From assembly GCA_044464175.1 (NCBI GenBank), contig JBIQLO010000042.1:1-23305 (forward strand): a DNA stretch of 23,305 nt, read 5' to 3'. Below are positions 14,744 to 20,480 of this stretch, piece after piece; within the stretch, counting starts at the first letter, position 1, and every line of letters begins with the position of its first letter. Source of the stretch: JBIQLO01 sp044464175 (GTDB lineage: Bacteria; Planctomycetota; Phycisphaerae; Tepidisphaerales; Tepidisphaeraceae). Made by a program: the position numbers and the translations under genes. Under the pieces are notes generated by a model, which saw only the letters and a program-made list of their open reading frames with translations, did not search any database and was not told the origin of the DNA.

Positions 14744-15508
14744 TCATCCCCCGTACGGCTCCTCGTATCGCTCCCAGCCTTCGGGCAGTGGGGGCAGGTC
14801 GAAGGCGGAGGCGGGGAGGGGGGTGTTGACCTTCAGGTGGTCCAGATCGGTGGTGCGCGTCGTCGTGCCGTTGCGGTCCACCGCCTCGATGCGGATGGGC
14901 ATGTCGGTTTTGCCGTTCACCCAGACGTCGATGGAGCTGAATTTCCGCTCGAATTGCGAGCCGGATTTGGGAATCAGTTGCAGATGGACGGCCGATGCGG
15001 CCGGGTCCTCTTTGGCCGGCGGGATGAGCTTCACGTCGAACTGCTCATGCACCTGCTGCTTGTCCTGCCCGATGGGCAGTGGAAAGGGGCCTTCGCCCAG
15101 TTTCAGCAGGTTGATCTTCTCTCCCGGGCGGACAACCTGGCGGCTGATCTGTTTGCGCAGGCGGTGGTCCCGCTCGATGAGCCAGCCATCCTTCAGAACG
15201 TATTCGATCTTTTCGTTAAGCGGCGGGCGATCCTCGGAGACGATTTTCTTGTCAAACGTGATCTTCATCCGGGCATCGCCCTTCTTTTCCCGTTGAAAGA
15301 CGATCGTCCCCAGACGCGTCGTGGAGAGCATGGTGCTGTTGTCGGTTTCGGTCAGGCGCAGGTCGGCGGTGAAGTTGTTGAGGTTCTTGCCCCGGGCGTC
15401 GAGGCGGTCGAGCCAGGCATCCACCGATTGATCCGATTGTGTCGTCGGACGCGTCTGGGCAGATGCTGAAAGAGGCAAAAGCGCCAGTGCCACAAAGAGG
15501 AGTGCCAT
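14744..15508 (-). CDS. LolA-like outer-membrane lipoprotein carrier protein, 254 aa
   Basis: From ATG 15508 the protein starts MALLFVALALLPLSASAQ, a Sec signal peptide. The mature part follows the LolA/LolB-type half-barrel pattern: VDAWLDRLDARGKNLNNFTADLRLTET, LGTIVFQREKKGDARMKITFD, YVLKDGWLIERD, then ERKFSSIDVWVNGKTDMPIRIEAVD. LolA carries lipoproteins across the periplasm. Similar domains in planctomycetes are diverse, so carrier function is likely but not proven. An alternative ATG at 15628 overlaps the HAD gene's stop (ATGA), but the codons in between are largely a REP-like palindrome pair, giving a 40-residue extension ahead of the signal. It is the last gene of a YefM-like - HAD - LolA operon. 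Confidence 0.8.
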   Translation of the reverse strand: MALLFVALALLPLSASAQTRPTTQSDQSVDAWLDRLDARGKNLNNFTADLRLTETDNSTMLSTTRLGTIVFQREKKGDARMKITFDKKIVSEDRPPLNEKIEYVLKDGWLIERDHRLRKQISRQVVRPGEKINLLKLGEGPFPLPIGQDKQQVHEQFDVKLIPPAKEDPAASAVHLQLIPKSGSQFERKFSSIDVWVNGKTDMPIRIEAVDRNGTTTRTTDLDHLKVNTPLPASAFDLPPLPEGWERYEEPYGG

Positions 15509-15514
15509 CAGTCC

Positions 15515-15604
15515 GTAGGGTGGGCATCGCCCACCTTGGCCTGCGCGGAGAAACCGGGAATCGAAAATGTTTTCGCCTGTCGTGGTGGGCAGTGCCCACC
15601 CTAC
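15515..15604. repeat. REP-like palindrome pair (BIME-type) at the lolA-like start
   Basis: The outer units are imperfect palindromes and inverse copies of each other: GTAGGGTGGGCAT-CGCCCACC (15515-15535) and GGTGGGCAG-TGCCCACCCTAC (15584-15604). A central CGAAAA-TG-TTTTCG also folds. The unit is 90 bp long, 30 codons, and keeps the frame of the upstream start. Confidence 0.8.
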
Positions 15605-15624
15605 AAGGTCCATGCCATCTGTGT

Positions 15625-16242
15625 TCATCTATGCCCCTTCTGTGGCTGACATTGTTCCAGAATCGTTCGCAACTCAAGCAAGTCGCGCACCGTGCGCCAA
15701 GGTTCGGCGGTGAAGTCGCGGCGGTGGCCGTGGCTGATCCAGACGCCCTTGACGCCGGCGGCCAGGGCGGCCTCGATATCGTATTGTCCATCCCCCACCA
15801 TCCAGACACGCCCGCGATCTATGCGTGAGCCCGCCTGCTCAAGACGTTGGATGGCCAGATGCAGGGGGGCCGGGTCGGGCTTGTGGGGGGCATCCTCGCG
15901 CGTGATGCACAGGTCGATCTTGAGTTCCTGCCGCAGCAGAACGGTCTGGACGCTCCGGCGGCTGTTGCGGGTGATGAGGGCGATGGGAATGCCCTGCCGC
16001 TCGATCCAAGCCAGCAGATCGGTGCAGCCGGGGTTGAGGGTGCATCCCAGAGCCGCCTCTTCCTCATGGCGGTGCAGCACCGCCAGGGCCGCCTCACGGG
16101 CGGGGGACTCCATTTCGGCCAGGGCTTCGAGGATCGGGCGGGCGCCGATCCCCATTTCCGCCTTGAGGCGCGGGAAGTCAATCATGGGCACGGTGAGCGT
16201 GCCGTCCATGTCGAACAGGATCGCGCTGGGGCGGGTGGTCAT
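15625..16242 (-). CDS. HAD-superfamily hydrolase (phosphoglycolate phosphatase-like), 205 aa
   Basis: All HAD motifs are present. Motif I is FDMDGTL, with nucleophile D11 and acid D13. Motif II is IALITRNS. Motif III is the lysine in HKPDPAP, and motif IV is GDGQYDIEAALAAG. The helical cap between motifs I and II is the small alpha-type seen in phosphoglycolate phosphatase and beta-phosphoglucomutase relatives. The enzyme is a cytoplasmic phosphatase; its substrate cannot be told. The start ATG 16242 overlaps the stop of the upstream gene (TGATG), and its own stop overlaps the upstream candidate start of the LolA-like gene (ATGA), which marks a tightly coupled operon. Confidence 0.9.
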   Translation of the reverse strand: MTTRPSAILFDMDGTLTVPMIDFPRLKAEMGIGARPILEALAEMESPAREAALAVLHRHEEEAALGCTLNPGCTDLLAWIERQGIPIALITRNSRRSVQTVLLRQELKIDLCITREDAPHKPDPAPLHLAIQRLEQAGSRIDRGRVWMVGDGQYDIEAALAAGVKGVWISHGHRRDFTAEPWRTVRDLLELRTILEQCQPQKGHR

Positions 16243-16508
16243 CACCGCCCATCATAGGCGTTCTCGGCCGCGGCGGCGACCTGCAGGAGGCTGGCCGACA
16301 GCGAGCGCACCGCCCGGGCGTTGGAGAGGATTTCCAGCGCCTTTTCCAAGCCTTCCAATTCGGCCCGGGAGATGACCACGCAGCCTTGGCCGTCGCCGTG
16401 GCGGCGGATCTCCACGCGGGCATGGTCATCGGCCACCCGCCGATAAATCGCGGCCAGATCGCGGCGGGCATGGGTCAGATCGAACGTTGAATGTGAGGCA
16501 CGCATCAT
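16242..16508 (-). CDS. Phd/YefM-like antitoxin-type protein, 88 aa
   Basis: The start ATG 16508 has GGAG 6 nt upstream. The sequence follows the Phd/YefM pattern: FDLTHARRDLAAIYRRVADDHARVEIRRHGDGQGCVVISRAELEGLEKALEILSN. This is a short N-terminal DNA-binding beta-alpha unit with 'V.I.R.G....V.IS..E...L', then a helical tail that in antitoxins wraps the toxin. No RelE, Doc or PIN-like toxin gene is next to it; the partner position is taken by the HAD phosphatase gene. It may be an orphan antitoxin or a plain autoregulator of this operon. Confidence 0.75.
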   Translation of the reverse strand: MMRASHSTFDLTHARRDLAAIYRRVADDHARVEIRRHGDGQGCVVISRAELEGLEKALEILSNARAVRSLSASLLQVAAAAENAYDGR

Positions 16509-16677
16509 AACCAACTCCAACAGACTGGGGCGGGGTTTGCGACCCCGTCAAATAAGCCCCCTGGGGCGAAATTGCCTCCATGCATGACGTGTTCCATGTA
16601 TCTGATATGCCGCCGGCGGCTCGAAGGTTCGCGCGGCGGGATTTTTTGGCGTTCGTACGGTACGCTGGGGAGCGACC

Positions 16678-17322
16678 ATGATCTCCTCACTGACCGGCGA
16701 ATTGCGACACGTGGACGAGGCCCGCATCCAGCTTGCGGCCGGCGCGATTACCTATGAACTGTGGATCCCGGCGGCCGACGCCGGGGAACTGCAGGGGATG
16801 ATCGGCCAGACCCTGACATTCCATACGGTCTTCTACCTGGAGGGGGATCCGGCCCGGGGGGGATTGCAACCGCGGCTGATCGGGTTCATGCGTCCGGAGG
16901 ACCGGCGGTTTTTTGAGCTGTTCACCACGGTCAAGGGGATCGGGCCACGCACGGCGCTGCGGGCGTTGACGGCGTCGGTGGCCGAGATCGCGCAGGCGAT
17001 TGAGGAGAAGGATGCCCGGTTTCTGGTGCGTCTGGATGGGATCGGCAAGCGGACGGCCGAGCTGATCCTGGCGGAATTGGGGGGCAAGGCCAAACGCTTT
17101 GTCCTCCCCGGCACGCCCGGCGGCGGAGGGGCGCGGCCCGGCCGACCGGGCCGATCGGGCGTGGAGGAGGATGCCATCGCCGCCCTGATGGCGCTGGACG
17201 ACCGGATGCGCCGCCCGGAGGCCGAATCCCTGCTGGAACGGGCCAAACAAGCCAACCCGGCAATCCAGACGACCGACGCCTACCTGCGCGAGATGCTGCG
17301 GCTGCGGACGGTGCGGGGGTGA
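16678..17322 (+). CDS. ruvA: Holliday junction branch migration protein RuvA, 214 aa
   Basis: The start ATG 16678 has GGAG 5 nt upstream. The N-terminal OB domain opens MISSLTGEL and ends FYLEGDPARGGLQPRLIGFMRPEDRRFFELF. Two helix-hairpin-helix motifs follow: VKGIGPRTALRAL and LDGIGKRTAELILAEL. After a flexible Gly/Arg-rich linker (about 140-162), domain III (EEDAIAALMALD ... TDAYLREMLRLRTVR) would contact RuvB. RuvA forms the tetramer that holds four-way junctions. Length is normal. ruvB is not next; two other genes on the opposite strand intervene, and no ruvC is visible. Confidence 0.95.
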   Translation: MISSLTGELRHVDEARIQLAAGAITYELWIPAADAGELQGMIGQTLTFHTVFYLEGDPARGGLQPRLIGFMRPEDRRFFELFTTVKGIGPRTALRALTASVAEIAQAIEEKDARFLVRLDGIGKRTAELILAELGGKAKRFVLPGTPGGGGARPGRPGRSGVEEDAIAALMALDDRMRRPEAESLLERAKQANPAIQTTDAYLREMLRLRTVRG

Positions 17323-17400
17323 AGTATCCAGATGTAATGGCCGGTCTCTAGTTGTCGAAAAAGTCGATTGGTTTCTCTGTCAATTTGGATTATGGTCGAT

Positions 17401-18309
17401 TCAAGATGCGTAACTTCTGTCATCATAGTCAATCAGCCCATATACCTCGTTTTTAGATGGCTTAGCAGGAGGCGAGGGAGGTCGTTTCGCGGGGGGAGGA
17501 AGCCCTTTTTTCCAACGTTTAATTGCTTCTTTCATTCCCTGCTTTGAAACCAAATCAATTCCATATTTATACGAGTACAAATCAACGCCATAATCAGCAA
17601 CAATTCTCTTTAACTCGTCGATAGGAAGACCATATTTCCGAGAGGCTCGTTCGAAACTCGCATAAAGGGTGGAAGGTCTCGGTTGCCGGAATCGAATTCT
17701 TGGACGGATGGGGCCGTTTGTTTTTCTCTGATCCTTTTTCTGCTCATTCGCATTACTGCATTTTGTTGCGCCCTGTTTCGTCGTACTGGGACGGATTTTC
17801 GGAAAGTTCGTGGTGGCATCGTTTTTGGAGTTTGAATTACCGAGCATCATTCGCCGGATTTTTTCCTTGCGATGCTCCAACAATAATTTCTGCAAGTACT
17901 CTTGAGTCTTCTGCCGACAAGCCCGACCGCTTGCAGCACTCACCCAGACGTTTCCGCGCTTTATATATCTATCTTTGGCGATGGTGATCTGGGGCGCATG
18001 TCCCAGCTCATCGACAATCGTGATTCGAGGCCGATGTTCCGGCGCAGTGATTATTGGATTGTTGAGGACGTGAGGTGTTTTGGATTTCTCTTGGGTTGCG
18101 GCCAACGATCTTAATAGCCCTAACTTTCCCCGCGACAAGTCTTGATCATTCGGAGCCACCATAATGGGAATCAACTGAGCTATGAACTGGATCGGGAGAT
18201 GTGTGGGTTCACTATAGTACTTTCCCAGAGCTTTCAGCTTTTCGTGGAGAGTGGACGGTTCGATTCGTAGAACCTCGGCGGCTTGGGGAATAGTGATCTC
18301 TTCAACCAT
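17401..18309 (-). CDS. Unknown protein with two HTH-like segments, 302 aa
   Basis: No family is recognised. The start ATG 18309 has AGGAG 8 nt upstream. Residues about 5-30 (ITIPQAAEVLRIEPSTLHEKLKALG) look like a MerR/excisionase-type helix-turn-helix. A second segment near residues 216-270 (SRKYGLPIDELKRIVADYGV, then YGIDLVSKQGMKEAIKRWKK) has a similar layout. Between them are a charged helix (QEYLQKLLLEHRKEKIRRMM) and a Lys/Asn/Thr-rich low-complexity linker. The tail is Pro/Lys-rich. Base composition is clearly AT-richer than the neighbours, which suggests later arrival. It sits with the Cys-rich gene between ruvA and ruvB. DNA binding is inferred only from the HTH-like segments. Confidence 0.7.
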   Translation of the reverse strand: MVEEITIPQAAEVLRIEPSTLHEKLKALGKYYSEPTHLPIQFIAQLIPIMVAPNDQDLSRGKLGLLRSLAATQEKSKTPHVLNNPIITAPEHRPRITIVDELGHAPQITIAKDRYIKRGNVWVSAASGRACRQKTQEYLQKLLLEHRKEKIRRMMLGNSNSKNDATTNFPKIRPSTTKQGATKCSNANEQKKDQRKTNGPIRPRIRFRQPRPSTLYASFERASRKYGLPIDELKRIVADYGVDLYSYKYGIDLVSKQGMKEAIKRWKKGLPPPAKRPPSPPAKPSKNEVYGLIDYDDRSYAS

Positions 18310-18617
18310 AGATATGACTCCTGGCAGGTATAATCCGCCTCAATCGAATTAATCCAGTAACCGCATATGTGTCCATCCCAGTTGCGACTGTTGCATTTTG
18401 GACAGCGAGCAAAGTGTGCATCCGTGCTAAACTCTCCGCCACACGCACATTTTTCAGGAAACTCCTCCGTTGGAGGATCCACCGAGCTAGCTTTTCTCCC
18501 GCCCCGTTTGCCGCAACGGGTGCAGAACAATTTCCAAATTCCTTGAAAGCCAAAATCTGCATACATGCTAAAAGAATGGCCACAATCCTGATAGTCGGCC
18601 CGAAAAATTCTACCCAT
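18234..18617 (-). CDS. Cys-rich zinc-ribbon-like protein, 127 aa
   Basis: The start ATG 18617 has GAGGAG 4 nt upstream. The sequence has paired cysteines: C12 with H14, C32/C35 (FCTRCGKRGG), C57/C59 (KCACGGEF), C72/C75 (RCPKCNSRNW), and C85. This spacing fits one or two zinc ribbons. No catalytic motif is seen and no family is recognised. Its last 76 nt overlap the start of the downstream 302-aa gene in another frame. Both starts have ribosome sites, so the overlap may be real coupling. AT-rich like its partner. Confidence 0.65.
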   Translation of the reverse strand: MGRIFRADYQDCGHSFSMYADFGFQGIWKLFCTRCGKRGGRKASSVDPPTEEFPEKCACGGEFSTDAHFARCPKCNSRNWDGHICGYWINSIEADYTCQESYLWLKRSLFPKPPRFYESNRPLSTKS

Positions 18618-18737
18618 GCTGCTCCTCGGTCAGATTTGGCCGACGCACCATTACTGCCACGGACGGTCATCAGGCCATGTTGTGTTTTTCAAAAATCTTT
18701 CGCCGCGAAAGAACTGCGTGTTGCGGCGGACTGAGCT

Positions 18738-18768
18738 ATTATATGCCGAGTTCGCCGCAGCGGTCCAA
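18738..18768 (-). promoter_or_regulatory. Possible promoter for the two-gene insert
   Basis: A perfect -10 TATAAT on the minus strand (18738-18743), with TTGGAC (18763-18768) 19 nt upstream, longer than ideal. The predicted leader is ~110 nt before the Cys-rich gene. It is divergent from the ruvB promoter. Confidence 0.4.
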
Positions 18769-18790
18769 TGAGAACCGCGACTTCACCACT

Positions 18791-18819
18791 TTGAGTTACG
18801 CCCGTTCGGGTCTTGTTAT
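18791..18819 (+). promoter_or_regulatory. Possible promoter for ruvB
   Basis: TTGAGT (18791-18796), 17 nt, TGTTAT (18814-18819). A start near 18827 leaves a ~22-nt leader with AGGGGG before the ATG. It would give ruvB its own promoter, separate from ruvA. Confidence 0.4.
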
Positions 18820-18848
18820 TGTGGGGGCTTTCGCGGATACTAGGGGGC

Positions 18849-19895
18849 ATGCCCCGAGAGCGCATCGTATCGGCCCAGTCGCAGTCGCCGGAGGAGAGTC
18901 AGTTCAACTATGCGCTGCGCCCGCAGCGGTTTGAGCAGTATATCGGGCAGGAGAAGCTGATTCGGAAGTTGAAGATCGCCGTGGAGGCGGCCAAGGGGCG
19001 GGGGGAGCCGGTGGAGCATGTGCTGCTGGACGGGCCGCCGGGGCTGGGCAAGACGACGCTGGCTCATGTCATCGCCAATGAGGTGAACGCCAAGGTGCAT
19101 ACCACCAACGGGCCGGCCATCACCAAGGGGGCGGACCTGGTGGGGATTCTCACCAAGCTGGCACAGGGGGATGTGCTGTTCATCGATGAGATTCACCGTC
19201 TGCCGGCCGTGGTGGAGGAGTTTTTGTACACGGCGATGGAGGATTTCAAGGTGGACATCACGCTGGATGCGGGGATGCACGCCCGGACGATCACCATGCC
19301 GCTGCCGCCGTTCACCTTGATCGGGGCGACGACGCGGCTGGGATTGCTGACCGGCCCGATGCGCAGCCGCTTCGGCATTCGCCAGCACATCGAGTTCTAT
19401 TCGCCCGAAGCACTGCATGAAATTCTGAGACAGAATGTGAAGCTGCTGAAGCTCAAGACCGAGGATGACGCGCTCTGGGAGATCGCCCGGCGCAGCCGGG
19501 GGACGCCGCGCATCGCCAACCGGCTGCTGCGGCGCGTGCGCGACTTCGCGGCGGTGGAAGGGAAGGGGGCGTTTTCGCTGAGCGTGGCCAAGGCGGCGCT
19601 GGAGCTGGAGGGGATTGACGAATTGGGGCTGGACGATCAGGACCGGCAGTTTCTGCGGACGCTGATCGAGGTGTACAACGGCGGGCCGGCGGGGATCGAG
19701 GCGCTGGCGGCGACGATCGGGGAGGAGGCGGACACGCTGGTGGATGTGATCGAGCCGTACCTGCTGCAGACGGCGCTGGTGACGCGCTCGCGCCAGGGGC
19801 GGCGGGCGATGGAGCCGGCGTATCGGCATCTGGGGGTGGCGTTCAATCCCGTGGCGTTGCCGCCGGAGGATTTGTTCGGGCGGGCGGTGGAGTAG
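18849..19895 (+). CDS. ruvB: Holliday junction branch migration helicase RuvB, 348 aa
   Basis: The start ATG 18849 follows AGGGGG and gives MPRERIVSAQ; an ATG 12 codons earlier is unlikely. The AAA+ core has ALRPQRFEQYIGQEKL, Walker A GPPGLGKTT (62-70), Walker B FIDEIHRLP with DEIH at 113-116, and sensor I GATTR (159-163). The arginine-finger/sensor II area (GPMRSRFG; RRSRGTPRIANRLLRRVRDFA) and the C-terminal winged helix (LIEVYNGGPAGIEALAATIGE, then YLLQTALVTRSRQGRRA) are complete. RuvB hexamers pump DNA through RuvA-bound junctions. The stop is 5 bp from the convergent HigA-like gene. Confidence 0.97.
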   Translation: MPRERIVSAQSQSPEESQFNYALRPQRFEQYIGQEKLIRKLKIAVEAAKGRGEPVEHVLLDGPPGLGKTTLAHVIANEVNAKVHTTNGPAITKGADLVGILTKLAQGDVLFIDEIHRLPAVVEEFLYTAMEDFKVDITLDAGMHARTITMPLPPFTLIGATTRLGLLTGPMRSRFGIRQHIEFYSPEALHEILRQNVKLLKLKTEDDALWEIARRSRGTPRIANRLLRRVRDFAAVEGKGAFSLSVAKAALELEGIDELGLDDQDRQFLRTLIEVYNGGPAGIEALAATIGEEADTLVDVIEPYLLQTALVTRSRQGRRAMEPAYRHLGVAFNPVALPPEDLFGRAVE

Positions 19896-19900
19896 GGGCG

Positions 19901-20383
19901 CTATGCCGCGTCGGCCCTTGCGCCGGCCGGCAGGAGAAAAACACCGGCATCGACCTTGAACCGGGCGCACAGCCGGGCGATTTGAGCCTTGCTTGGTTCT
20001 TTCCGCTTACCGCTGAGGAGTTCGGAGGCCGCCCCTTTGCTGCCGATCAATTCGCCCAATTCGGTCACGGTCATGTTCGCCTGTTCCACCAGCATGCGCA
20101 GGATGCGCGTTGGAGAAACGCCGTCCACATTGATGGGATTGTGTTTGTTATCATACTGTTCCAGCAATCCTTCCAGGACTTCGAGATAAGCTTCTTCTCC
20201 GGCATCCAATTTTGCTTTTCGCATTGCCAGGCGGTGAACCACTGCGGCGGCGCGGTCATACTCGGCCCCGCTTTTGATGGGCAGCAGGGGGAACCGGCCC
20301 AACAGGGCCAGATAGCCTTTGGGCAAAGCGGCGACGGCGGGGGGGATGGGGCCGAATCGATCTCTTATGGATTGCTTCTTCAT
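19901..20383 (-). CDS. HigA-like HTH antitoxin-type protein, 160 aa
   Basis: The start ATG 20383 follows GAGGT at 8 nt. The central part (SGAEYDRAAAVVHRLA ... EEAYLEVLEGLLEQYDNKHNPIN) and the C-terminal HTH (LRMLVEQANMTVTELGELIGSKGAASELLSGKRKEPSKAQIARLCARFKV) match the COG5499-type HigA antitoxin pattern. In HigBA the toxin gene sits just upstream; here the upstream region holds only a repeat and then priA, so the toxin is missing. The N-terminal ~30 residues (RFGPIPPAVAALPKGYLALLGRFPLLPI) are an extension. It may be an orphan antitoxin or a solitary regulator. Confidence 0.8.
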   Translation of the reverse strand: MKKQSIRDRFGPIPPAVAALPKGYLALLGRFPLLPIKSGAEYDRAAAVVHRLAMRKAKLDAGEEAYLEVLEGLLEQYDNKHNPINVDGVSPTRILRMLVEQANMTVTELGELIGSKGAASELLSGKRKEPSKAQIARLCARFKVDAGVFLLPAGARADAA

Positions 20384-20411
20384 GGTTGATTACCTCTTTT
20401 ACATTCCTTGG

Positions 20412-20460
20412 CCCTCACCCTAACCCTCTCCCGGAGTACCGGGCGAGGGGACAGGAGCGG
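20412..20460. repeat. Palindromic GC-rich repeat (CCCTCTCCCGG type)
   Basis: Bases 20424-20434 pair with 20439-20449 with one mismatch around a 4-nt loop (AGTA). The preceding CCCTCAC, CCTAACC units hint at the same 7-bp period seen elsewhere, but less cleanly. It lies between the HigA-like start and the priA stop. Confidence 0.5.
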
Positions 20461-20480
20461 TAATGGAAGATGGCACATCA

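Noticed and set aside
18840..19970. 376-codon open frame on the minus strand
   Set aside because: Antisense to ruvB, which has all AAA+ motifs; the Arg/His/Pro-rich translation is a shadow.
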